From: Peltaster fructicola
Lineage: Eukaryota; Ascomycota; Dothideomycetes
Reading direction: 5' to 3'
DNA length: 64,000 bases
Assembly: GCA_001592805.2 (NCBI GenBank)
Contig: CP051141.1
Location: forward strand, 496,001 to 560,000
Of this stretch, positions 1-9,385 are shown piece after piece (the stretch's first letter is position 1; each line of letters starts with the position of its first letter). The notes below the pieces were generated by a model. The model searched no databases. It saw nothing but the letters and a program-made list of their open reading frames with translations, and was not told the origin of the DNA. The translations under genes and the position numbers were made by a program.

Positions 1-687
1 GGTCGTAGCACTCATGTCTACGGATGTAAGCCCAGATGTTAGGAGAAGAGTGACGCACAGCGCAGAGACGTGAACATGAGTTTCAAAGCTTTGGAGATAT
101 CGGCGATGATGACTATGCCCTCCAGCTCTCCTGACTGCTTGCATCTCCTACCGACCTGGTACCTGGTTGATGCCAATTGAAGAGCCGGGCCCATTCCACA
201 TGCCAACATCATTCTGACGGACTGTGTGGACACCTCCCTAGACAAAGCCTCGCAAGCAGGTAAATTGTATTTGCCACATTGTAGCATGCACCGTGCACTT
301 GGCCAGTAGTACATGTCCTGAATAGACTTGATACAACTGTCTCGTGCGATGTGCCAAGGAACGAGGTGGATGATCGCATCCTTACCGCGATCCTCAATGG
401 GATTATTGTAGAATATACTCTGACGTTGTTGAAGCTTACCACTTACAACTTCACCTGCTGACTACAGACGACTCGGGAGACGAGGAGATGTAGTGTCAGA
501 TAGCCGCCATGCCCGACCAGCCTTACTGACGGTTCATGCAGGTCGAATCAGTTGGATATGTGGACGGATAAATGTTCTGCTAAGGACATGTAGATCGTTT
601 CGCGCCATTCGCCGACTCAGTCATATGCTCTCGACTTCTCCACCTTGAAGATGACATGCCTTCTGAAGCGTCACTTCACCACAAGAC
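1..687. other. Gene-free left edge
   Basis: No convincing coding region, RNA gene or repeat is visible here. Open frames are short and have no recognisable motif. The right part should hold the promoter and 5' UTR of the dioxygenase gene that starts at 688. Confidence 0.5.
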
Positions 688-1563
688 ATGGATGCCTCAG
701 CATACGCACATCTACGTGAGCAATTGCATCGAGACGGCTTCTTCATTGTGCCGTCATTTCTAAGCCCTGACGAACTCTCCACTCTTCGTGCAGTAGCCAC
801 GAAAAGCACAGCTCGAGCTCGCGATGGCTCATGGCCTCACATACGGACACTACCGAAGCAATTCCCACCGTGGCCTGCAGATCCCAGCAATGGCATATGG
901 GGAGTCCAACACCTCTTGCATCCAGAAATGAATGATCGAGATGTCTACGCAGCCAGCTACTTCCATCCCGGCATAGTCAGCACAGTCTCTGGTCTGCTCG
1001 AGTGTCCGCAAGAGGAACTCGTAATGGAACTGTACAATATGCTGGTAAGACCCGACACCAATTTTGCGCTGCGATGGCATCGAGATGATGTCAAGCCTGA
1101 AGCTACCGCAGATGAGGAACGACGGAGACTTGAGGAGCCTATACTGCACGCTCAATGGAATCTAGCATTATTCGACGATGCATCCCTAGTGGTCGTCCCG
1201 GGCTCACACAGAAGAGCACGTACGGATATGGAGCGTAGCGCTGATCCATACGAGGATGACATGCCAGGTCAGAAGATCGTGCAACTCAAAGCTGGCGACC
1301 TGATGTTCTACAACAACAACATCCTACACAGAGGCGTCTACGACTCACGGGTCGAGCGAATGACTCTACACGGCTCGATGGGTATGAGAGCCGCGGATCC
1401 AGACCGAGCCAGGAATATCTTACAACACGGCATTGGAACCTGGGCAGCTCGTTGCGACTTTAGCAAGCTGTCAGCGCCCATGTCTAGTACTGCTACCCGC
1501 ATGCAGAGCGCTTTGCTTGAGATGGGTGGTGGCGCAGAGCTTGGATTCTGTCAAACAGACTAG
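688..1563 (+). CDS. Phytanoyl-CoA dioxygenase (PhyH) family protein
   Basis: This single-exon gene of 291 residues is probably an Fe(II)/2-oxoglutarate-dependent oxygenase of the PhyH family. The N-terminus has the usual DGFFIVPSFLSPDEL opening. The iron triad is visible: WHRDD supplies His131 and Asp133, and ILHRGVY supplies His214 downstream. The segment VVVPGSHRRA is also typical of the family. The length matches fungal PhyH proteins. The C-terminus (GFCQTD) is not a clear peroxisomal PTS1 signal, so a role in phytanate oxidation is not implied; many fungal members act in secondary metabolism or remain uncharacterised. The stop codon lies one base from that of VPS45 on the other strand. 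The family is secure and the substrate unknown. Confidence 0.85.
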   Translation: MDASAYAHLREQLHRDGFFIVPSFLSPDELSTLRAVATKSTARARDGSWPHIRTLPKQFPPWPADPSNGIWGVQHLLHPEMNDRDVYAASYFHPGIVSTVSGLLECPQEELVMELYNMLVRPDTNFALRWHRDDVKPEATADEERRRLEEPILHAQWNLALFDDASLVVVPGSHRRARTDMERSADPYEDDMPGQKIVQLKAGDLMFYNNNILHRGVYDSRVERMTLHGSMGMRAADPDRARNILQHGIGTWAARCDFSKLSAPMSSTATRMQSALLEMGGGAELGFCQTD

Positions 1564-1564
1564 C

Positions 1565-3476
1565 TTATCTGCCAACCTCTCTTCGTAATCTCGCAGCTGC
1601 AGTATCTGGTCGAGGTTCAGGCCATGATTCTGTTGCGAGTTCCACCTCACGCAAGAAGGAAGTGCTGTTGAGTATGCCGTTTCCAAATAGTACCACTCGC
1701 ACACCCGGACTCGAGGCATTGACTTGTGCAACCATCTTCGCCTCTTCATAGGTAGCTCCACCAACGATGAAGACTATTATATCCTGTGGCTTGTCGCGAG
1801 TCTGTCCACCGCCTTCCACGAAAGGATATGCGTTCGCGTTGAGCCGACCTTTGATCATGTCCTGTATCGTAACCTCAAGTCGAGGTGAGTGCTGCGTGTA
1901 GACATTTTCTACACCACGTAGACCACGATTGAGTCTCTGTCTAGCCTGATCGAAGATGCCACTGCTCTGGAAGAGACCTGGCACGCCCGTCGGTGGCATT
2001 GCTTGCAGAGATTGTGCATATGCAAGCAGTTTCGGGATGAGGTTGATTTCCATCTTGCCTAGCCCGCCGGCTACAGACAGCAGATCTAGCAGCGCAGGCG
2101 TTGAGTTACTGCTGTGCCCGGCATACCGCAGAGCATATATAGCAACTAAGCGCAACTTGTTGATGGGAGGTACCGCAGGATCCTGGATTAAGCTTTGTAG
2201 CGTCTTCACATCCGATGAGTGGTTGTCATTGCAGGCTAGACTCTGCTCCAGCTCACTGACATCGAGCAGTTGATCCTTCTCGACCACTCGACTGAGTTCT
2301 GTTACCAGCGTGACGTGTTTGGTGACATTTCCGCTGAGACGACGAAACTCCGGGTAGTCTTCGACAAATCGCTTCATGTCCTCAATGCTCTCGAGCTTCT
2401 GTCCTGTGGACTGCTTTGCTGCAAACTGCTCGACATAGTCTTTCGCATTTTGTCCAAGGTCGCCAAAGTTGAGATACATATTCTTCGCGAAGAATGGATC
2501 TTGGTCCTGGCTGATCACAATCTCCTGGGCTGGTGTTAGTTGTGTCTTCCCTATGAAGAGCTATACTCACCTTGAACTCGGGTCGTACATCTGGCACACT
2601 GCTCAGATCCACCCTGCCGTTCTCAATGCCTATAAGCTCATGGACCATGGCCTGGTACGTCCATTGCGTTAACAGAGGCGTGACAGGATCCTCTCTTCGG
2701 TCGATGAGGAGTAAGATCGGCGGCGTGTCTGGTCTCCTGAAGTCGAACAACTGCTCTTCCTGTGTGATACCATATCTGACCTCTGTCGCGAGCTTCTTGC
2801 ACAATAAACTGTTCTTCTCGTATCGAATCAATGGCTTTTTTTTCAGTGCGAGTAGCAATGCCAACACTCCTTCTGTCGTTCTGGTCAAGCTGTCTTGGTT
2901 CCACAGTTCAGGTCCTGACGAGAAAAGTCTAGTCGAGAGCGGTACTGAACAGAGATCTGGGTTAATGATTGTGAAGTCGGCAAAGTACTCTAGAATTGAT
3001 TTGACAACTTCGTGATCGTCTGCTTCAGCTAATCGTTCGAGGGAGCTCTTCTTGATGATGTTGCTGAAATCTGTGTCAGTCAGAAGACTCGCAAGCAACA
3101 CAGGTGTCCAGCCAACGTACACAAGTGGTACTCGCCATACTTTGGCTCTCGCAGCTCGTCGACCAATGCTTGTATGCTGTCTGGTGACGGCCTCAGGAAG
3201 GCAAGACATCTGAGGTGTCGCATTTTCTCCCGTGTCTCTTTCTCAAGGCGATCTGTGAGGTATACATTGTGATTGAGGAGTGCTGATTGTGTTGTCGCTG
3301 CTGAGATGATCGGTACCTGACATCGGTCAGTAGTGGAGAAGCATAACTTTGGTCGCTCATACAGTATCTTTGTCAAGCAACAAGATCTTCATGCGCGCTG
3401 CATTCGAGCCTGTAGCACCGTCTCCGACTGCTGCCATCTTCGTGACATAGCCGGAGACGGCTTGGTGGACGTCCAT
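1565..3476 (-). CDS. VPS45: Vps45, Sec1/Munc18-family vesicle fusion regulator
   Basis: Sec1/Munc18 protein that binds the Tlg2-type syntaxin and controls vesicle fusion at the trans-Golgi network and endosome. Four exons are predicted: 3476-3363, 3316-3121, 3070-2571 and 2524-1565, separated by introns of 46, 50 and 46 nt, giving 589 residues, the usual family length. Landmarks in order are MKILLLDKDT, LLNHNVYLTDRL, SLERLAEADDHEVVKS, the SM signature LLIDRREDPVTPLLTQWTYQAMVHE (split here as LLIDRREDPVTP and LLTQWTYQAMVHE), and DPFFAKNMYLNFGDLG. Splicing restores GEYHLYFSNIIKK across intron 2. The start ATG gives MDVHQAVSGYV, as in orthologues. The gene converges on the PhyH gene. Confidence 0.93.
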
Positions 3477-4408
3477 GGTAATGGAGAAGTCGCGCGTATC
3501 TCTATGTTACGCTCATGCTGTGGAGTACCAGGCGATATTGCTGTGTGACACTGAATGGTGTGTATATTATCGCACAGCTTTGCAGTATACGTGTGTTACG
3601 ACAACATTCGAAGATGGAGTGTAGCTCGTGCTGCTACCTACAACATTGCACTAGTCCGATTGGGGCCATGACATCGGCCTTCGTTCGACGACAAAGGAGA
3701 CCAGCAGCATCACACACACATATACAACATGCTACCCCAGCATTCGTGGCCACCAGAGTTTGGAAACTTCTGCACTTACTATTCGTACTGCAAGTTGCAA
3801 GATAATCAAACCGCATCAAGCCCTTTACCGGTGGGACCATTGACCATCCTCACTGGATACATAGGTAGGGCAGTACCAGTAGTAAGGCTAACCTGCCACA
3901 GCACGTCTTACGGCACAAGCACCGCTGACCGCAGCGCTGAGGGTTCGATGCGAGGACATTGAGTATGGCAATTTTTTCCGCAGATGAGTAGCGTCGCCGT
4001 CATGGTCATGGACATGTAAGCACTCGTGGCCGCTTTCAACAAGCATTCACGATGCTCATTGCCGGCCGACACCTCAACCGAGCACTACGCACAGCACGAC
4101 TTAAGGACATTGCTGTACTCATGACCATTACATGAGCAGTACAGCAGTTCACACCGTCGTTCGAAGGATCTGACGTCCTCGTCTGGTTTGTTTACAATCA
4201 CGTGGCCAGCTCGTAGCACGGACCAATTATCGAGCAAAAGCGGGCCAAGCTTGAGGTATCTACCTGACGCGCCTTCATTCATAACAAAGCCTCTCGCCGA
4301 ACTTTACGAATCGACTCTACGACAGACACTCATCAACACGCGCCAAACACCTCAACGAACCGACGAAACAACACCTCGACTCTACGCGACTCTATATACA
4401 CGAACGAA
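3477..4408. other. Divergent intergenic region between VPS45 and the H2A.Z gene
   Basis: About 930 bp between two divergent starts, so it should hold both promoters. I see no coding signal. A GGTTCGATGC motif near 3942 resembles a tRNA T-loop, but no cloverleaf can be drawn around it. Confidence 0.5.
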
Positions 4409-4939
4409 ATGGCTGGAGGCAAAGGTACTGCATGCGCCTGAGACATTCTGTCGCGAATTCCCTCGCTGACGTGCATACAGGAAAGACGGGCGGAAAGACC
4501 GGTGGCAAGGCCGGCGGTGACAACTCTGGCAAGTCACAGAAGTCACATTCTGCAAAGGCAGGACTTCAGGTGAGCTATCTGGCGGTTGGCGCGTGAGACT
4601 CCACTGACATAAGTCCTACAGTTCCCATGCGGTCGTGTCAAGCGTTTCCTCAAGTCCCAAACACAGAACAAGATGCGCGTCGGCGCCAAGGCAGCCGTTT
4701 ATGTCACCGCAGTCCTCGAATACCTTACTGCTGAAGTCCTCGAGCTCGCTGGCAATGCCGCAAAGGACCTCAAGGTCAAGCGTATCACACCTCGTCACCT
4801 GCAGCTCGCCATCCGTGGAGACGAAGAGCTCGACACCCTCATCCGTGCCACAATCGCCTTCGGTGGTGTCCTTCCACACATTAACAGAGCGCTTTTGCTG
4901 AAGGTGGAGCAAAAGAAGGGCAAGAAACTGGAGGTTTAA
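4409..4939 (+). CDS. HTZ1: Histone variant H2A.Z
   Basis: H2A.Z replaces H2A in nucleosomes next to promoters and is loaded by the SWR1 complex. Three exons (4409-4424, 4481-4569, 4622-4939) with introns of 56 and 52 nt give 140 residues. The tail is rich in Gly and Lys (MAGGKGKTGGK). The fold begins at [15 protein letters not shown] and contains [24 protein letters not shown] (broken here as [11 protein letters not shown] and [13 protein letters not shown]). The variant-specific [17 protein letters not shown] separates it from canonical H2A. The introns also argue against a canonical S-phase histone gene. Cys replaces the more common Val in LQFPCGR. The first coding exon is only 16 nt, so simple ORF finding starts the gene too late. 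Confidence 0.95.
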
Positions 4940-5330
4940 ACATGTGGAGATTAATCTTGTCATAAGAGTCGTCTGGAAGCAGTGATACCACCAGCCATAC
5001 GCTTCTGGACGATGGCTCGCCGTGATGATAATGGACGCTCAGGCTGTCTTTGACGATATTCGATCTGTGGCTGAGAGGCCTGAGATCTGGCGCATGTGGG
5101 AGACGGGGATTATTGTCGTCAACTTTTCGTTATTTCTATGTTCATGTACTGCTGTTGTAGTATAAGCACTACTTCTGACAGCAGTGTTTGGTGTCTACCT
5201 TCTGTGCTTCTGCATTACGTGCGCTCTTGCATCTTCGAGCCTTTGGTATGATTGTGCTGTGGTTAATAGCTTTTGTGTGGTGAAACAATCATCCCCCTTG
5301 TCCTGACCAGCATTGTCTGGCGCAGAATCA
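4940..5330. other. Convergent 3' region between H2A.Z and prephenate dehydratase
   Basis: About 390 bp separate two converging stop codons. It should hold both 3' UTRs and polyadenylation signals. I see no additional gene. Confidence 0.5.
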
Positions 5331-6419
5331 CTATGTGGCTGCGTCGAGGGCGCTTTTCCAGCTTCCGAGCCATCGATATGATCGTGCTGCTGCCTGTAGC
5401 TCAAGCAGGGCAGCATCGACAGGTCCCTCGTCATCTTTACGTCCCCAGAACTCGACAAAGAAGATGTACATCCAGTTGTGCTGACCACTTGGGCGCGTAT
5501 TAATGCTTGTCAAGCTGATGTTGTGCTTCTTAAACACTGCCAGTGCATCTGCTAGGGCTCCAGGTGAGGTGTGCTCGATGGTGAACGATATCATCGTTTT
5601 GTGGATCGAACTGGTGGCCTTTGTGGAGTTCTGAATGCTGATGTCTGTGGTCGACGGCTTCTGAAGGACGAAGAAGCGTGTCATATTGCCTTTCATGTCT
5701 TCTATACCTGCAGCTAGCACATCCAAGCCATTCAGCTGTGCAGCGAGTTGCGAAGAGATTGCGGCACTTGTGCTTTCTGGTCCTTCTGCCGCAACAATTT
5801 GAGCTCCACGCGAGGTAGAGGAGACATCCTGTCGCTCAACGCCCTTGAGCTGAGCGTTCAGGAAGTCGTTGCATTGGCCCCATGCTTGAGGGTGTGAGTA
5901 AATCTTCTTGACATGGCTGACGTCGATCGACTTTTGCTGATCTGCCTTGGTTCTTGCAAATCCGACCAGACAGTGGCGAACTGGTACATAGACCTCGTCC
6001 GTGACAACTAGATCAGGGTTCTTGTGCTTGAGATCGGCGAACAGGTCGAGAGTGAAGACTACAGAGCCATTGCTGCTGTTCTCGAAGGGTACAACCCCTT
6101 TGTCCACGGCTCCTTGCTGGACAGCATTGAAGATGTCTCCTATAGTGGTCTGAGGCTCCAGCTGATACTCATGACCACATGGTTCGGCGATCTTCAATGC
6201 TGCCTAGAATGGAAGGTCTTATTAGTATGGGCTCAGTGTGTGGGTAGGGTGTGTTTTGTCTTCAAGGTGTCGTTGTTGTTCTGCATTCTATAGCTCCACC
6301 ACACGAATAATTTTGCTCGATGATCAAGAAACAGAAAAAGAAACTGCTCGAGCCAAGAGACAGCGATAGCTTACCTGGTGTGTATATGATGCCTCCGGAC
6401 CTAAGTATGCAATACGCAT
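5331..6419 (-). CDS. PHA2: Prephenate dehydratase
   Basis: Converts prephenate to phenylpyruvate, the committed step to phenylalanine in fungi. Two exons (6419-6375 and 6203-5331) with a 171-nt intron encode 305 residues. The first exon gives MRIAYLGPEASYTHQ, the family start. The catalytic domain shows GVVPFENSSNGSV, the YSHPQAWGQC segment and the NMTRFFVL motif with the conserved Thr-Arg-Phe. A C-terminal ACT domain follows (SFTIEHTSPGALADAL, then SLTSINTRPSG), which in relatives binds phenylalanine for feedback inhibition. The intron is longer than most others here. No general amino acid control element (TGACTCA) was seen upstream. Confidence 0.93.
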
Positions 6420-6741
6420 CGTTGTGAAGATGCTGCATTCAAAGTTGAAGGGAGGACTGAGGGAGTGGTAGATGTGGTGTGTGATAGAGCAATCAATTCA
6501 AGATGCGCGGAAATTCACGTTTGACGAGGCCATGCAGCGCGCTCGAGTATACAATGAAAATACTACTTAACGGCAAAATCATCACACTGCGACAATGCTC
6601 AAGGACACTCTTTCGTTGTTGAGCTACTTTGATATCTACTCAATGCCATTTTAACGATAGACTACGGTTGGTCAAGCACGAGGCTTACACGTCGATCACT
6701 TCGATCGTAGGGAACAGACCCGACTACTGCCACAAGAAGTG
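6420..6741. other. Spacer between PHA2 start and the eRF1 3' UTR
   Basis: About 320 bp with no coding signal. It should contain the PHA2 promoter and the distal part of the eRF1 3' UTR or its terminator. Confidence 0.4.
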
Positions 6742-6752
6742 TCAGATGAGCT

Positions 6753-7126
6753 TCAGTCCCATTGCACACCTGCCCATGGCATCCACCGCGCGGAACAGTG
6801 CAGCTGCCAGGCCAACGCCGACAGTATGCTGCGCATACTCGACTCGGCATGATGGTAGAACTAGTTGCATCGTCAGTAAGAGAGCAGGACTGCATATTCG
6901 GCAAACTCACAGGTTGTGCTTGACCACCACATTGACCACGGCGTTTCGGCCATGGTGATTCGACCAGCGGTACGCAAAACACTGCCTTCATCAATGTCTC
7001 TTCCACTGGCGGGACAGAACCAGCCGTGGCATCTTGTGCCAACGGACGAAGCGCCGTCAGACCGCCCTCTTGTGGTAAGCCTGGATGAAGCGCCTCGCTC
7101 ATACATGCGAGGGTGCAGTATCGTCA
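6753..7126 (-). promoter_or_regulatory. Leaky stop context and in-frame extension of eRF1
   Basis: The eRF1 stop is TGA followed by C, a context known to favour readthrough. The same frame stays open for 71 codons to the predicted intron, enters the next exon in phase, and reads 35 more codons to a TGA at 6755-6753. A readthrough product would carry about 107 extra residues and the ribosome would cross the exon junction. An eRF1 circuit using a leaky stop plus a 3' UTR intron is described in plants and Neurospora. That it operates here is inference. Confidence 0.5.
6861..6910 (-). other. Predicted 3' UTR intron of the eRF1 gene
   Basis: Read on the minus strand, this 50-nt segment starts GTGAGT, carries TACTGAC ten to sixteen bases before its end and finishes CAACTAG. 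These are textbook signals for introns in this window. The junction lies 213 nt downstream of the eRF1 stop, beyond the roughly 50-nt distance that marks a downstream intron as an NMD trigger in systems that use that rule. No better-supported gene uses the intron. Confidence 0.6.
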
Positions 7127-8431
7127 ATCGTCATAGAACTCGTCCTCGTCATCGCCGTCAACCAATTGCTCAAAGTTGAGCTTGTAACGCATGATGGCAC
7201 CAATACCACCGAACCCTTTCACGAACTGGTTGCCTTCGGAGGATCGATCAGAGACAAACTCCAAGGTAGCACCAAAGTCGCGATACTTCTCAGCCAGCCA
7301 CTCGAGGAATGGCATTTGGTCGATGATTTCCATTTCCTGACCAGTCTCCTTGTCCATGAAGAGACTACGATCCTGCTCTTGTAGCTTGTTTGTGTGAAGG
7401 ATTATCTCAGCGCCATCACTGCTCTTGAGGGACCAACGAGTCATCTCGAGGTTCTCGAAGACGATCAACGTCTCGGCAGCACCAGCCTCGAGCGCCTTGA
7501 GAGTGTCCTCGATACCATAACAGACCTTGCCGCTGTCCTGGCTAATCTCGTCGAAGTATCGATTGATGAGCTTCTTTTCCTGAATGAACTTGACGTTGCT
7601 AAGTGTCTCGGAAGACAATTCGATAGCCTGGTTGAATCCGTTCTCTCCACCATAACTGACATCGACGACCTTGATGACCTTAGTTTGCAGACGCTGGTCG
7701 AACATATCCGAAGCGTTCAAGTCGTTCTTGAAATCGGCACTACCGGCCAGAATGATACCAGCAACGTTGACCTTGTCGTTTGTGATGAAGTTCTGCACTG
7801 CCAACTCAGCCACCTTTCGCACGTAGTTGTGACGCTTCTCTTCACGCAGACGAGCGAAACGCAGGGCTGACTGTCCACCACGACCGTGCTTCTTTGGCAA
7901 ATCGACCGAGAACTTGTGTACAATATCTCTTGTGTTTCCTGACAGTGTGCCGAAAAGAGCGCCGTTACCGTCCATGATGATGAAGCCGAACTTCTGGTCA
8001 GACTCGAGCAGTTCGCTCAGTGCTTCGGTGTGGAACTTGTTGTCACAAAGGTAGAGGGAGGTGTTGATGGGCTTGAACGGCTCGAAATCGATGTTGATCT
8101 TCCTTTCCTTGCCCTCGGACGTGATGATTTCACCACAGTAGACAACCAGTCCATTTGGTGGCACCTTCGAGTACAGCTTCAGCCTCTGCTGCGTTGAAGT
8201 GATGGCTGACAGCACCGACAGTCTGTTGACGCGAGACTTGATGTTGGACGCCGTTCCAAACTCTTCAGCCAACATCTTCGCCGCACGCGAGACCTGGTCC
8301 TTTGGCGGAATGATCAGTGAGATCATGCTGGTACCATTACCACGCGCTTGCTCTAGGCGCTTGATCAGCTTCTTGACTTTCCATATCTCGATGTTCTTCT
8401 CCGCCTCGCCACCTGCTGGGGGAGCTGACAT
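7124..8431 (-). CDS. SUP45: eRF1, eukaryotic peptide chain release factor subunit 1
   Basis: eRF1 reads all three stop codons in the ribosomal A site and triggers peptide release together with eRF3. One exon encodes 435 residues, the standard length. The N domain carries NIKS (63-66) and YLCDNKF (127-133), which decode the stop codon. The M domain has HGRGGQS, with the catalytic GGQ at 185-187. The C domain binds eRF3 and ends in an acidic tail ([11 protein letters not shown]). The start is the first ATG and gives [20 protein letters not shown]. The gene's own stop is TGA-C and a spliced 3' UTR is predicted, which together suggest autoregulation. Confidence 0.97.
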   Translation of the reverse strand: MSAPPAGGEAEKNIEIWKVKKLIKRLEQARGNGTSMISLIIPPKDQVSRAAKMLAEEFGTASNIKSRVNRLSVLSAITSTQQRLKLYSKVPPNGLVVYCGEIITSEGKERKINIDFEPFKPINTSLYLCDNKFHTEALSELLESDQKFGFIIMDGNGALFGTLSGNTRDIVHKFSVDLPKKHGRGGQSALRFARLREEKRHNYVRKVAELAVQNFITNDKVNVAGIILAGSADFKNDLNASDMFDQRLQTKVIKVVDVSYGGENGFNQAIELSSETLSNVKFIQEKKLINRYFDEISQDSGKVCYGIEDTLKALEAGAAETLIVFENLEMTRWSLKSSDGAEIILHTNKLQEQDRSLFMDKETGQEMEIIDQMPFLEWLAEKYRDFGATLEFVSDRSSEGNQFVKGFGGIGAIMRYKLNFEQLVDGDDEDEFYDD

Positions 8432-9385
8432 GATGGGCGAAAAGGTGTCGTTCTAAGAGAGTGGCAGTCGAAGTGAGGATGTTTACTTGTAACTTTTTCG
8501 GAAGGAAAAGTTTGGTGGGGTCAATCGAGGTCTTGGCGGTGATGTCTGTTGTTGAGTCTTGCTTCGAGGCAATTTTGTGAGTCAACTGCTTGTACTGTCT
8601 CGGCCTCAAGGAGGATTGTCGTTGCGAGCGATCACGCGATCGAAGGCTGCTTGAAGTGCCTGCGCTGTTGTGGCGAACAGATTGCTGGCAACCTTGCCTG
8701 TGCGAGACATCAATCGGCTAAAAGAACGTTCGGCGCGTCATACCGTCTGCTTGAACTCGTGGGATCCACAATATCATTCATGAATGAACTCTATTGTTTC
8801 CGGGCTGATCAGACATGTAGTTTGCTGTCGACATGCCACCCATATCATCGATAGAGGTGCATCACGAAGGACAGCGTGACGTCTCTGAGCGGTGAAGAAT
8901 ATGCGTGTGTAACAAGGCTGCCGGCCGTCCACGATCTCATACACGATCATCTGTCTCAGGTGGCATCATTTCTAACGGTTCTGCTCAAGCCACAATCGAG
9001 CATCGATATCTTTGTCACACACGCATCGCAAGTCAGGCAGGCGAGATAAGACCTGCACCCCACTCGCAACGGCCATCTAGCCAGCATGTGCCGTTCATCG
9101 ACAATGGTTGGAAGTTGAGTAATTCGTACTCCTCTTTTACCTTTTCTCATTTTCATCTCGACACTACCGTTATTGCATAGCCAGCTAATTCTCATCCGTC
9201 GACTAGAGCTCCATCACAACCCACGCGCCTGGTCCACGTGAGCCATATATATCCCGCGAGACCCTCAATGCATCAAGAAGCTGATCGATAGACGAGAGGA
9301 GCGCATTGGAGTATTTGCGTGGAGGTTCTGTTATAAGCATTGATCGTTGCTGACGACAACCCCTCCCGACCATACGCTACTTGCC
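8432..9385. other. Divergent intergenic region between eRF1 and the AVT-type transporter
   Basis: About 950 bp between divergent starts. It should hold both promoters. Short frames on either strand have no recognisable content. Confidence 0.5.
9246..9252 (+). promoter_or_regulatory. TATA-like element upstream of the transporter
   Basis: TATATAT lies about 134 bp before the ATG at 9386, at a distance compatible with a core promoter. This is a pattern match only. Confidence 0.3.

Noticed and set aside
3935-3965. tRNA-like GGTTCGATGC segment
   Set aside because: No acceptor, D-arm or anticodon stem can be paired around it.
6742-6953. A 53-codon spliced ORF starting MAETPWSMWW with a perfect Kozak context (CACCATGG) and using the same 50-nt intron
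   Set aside because: No recognisable family, and the intron is better explained as the eRF1 3' UTR intron. It remains a possible alternative and would be supported by conservation of the peptide.
7394-7870. 158-codon plus-strand frame antisense to eRF1
   Set aside because: Mirror of strongly biased eRF1 codons; no domain or independent signals.
8453-8486. Possible 5' UTR intron of eRF1 (GTAAAC...CTCTTAG)
   Set aside because: Only 34 nt, below the range of credible introns in this window.
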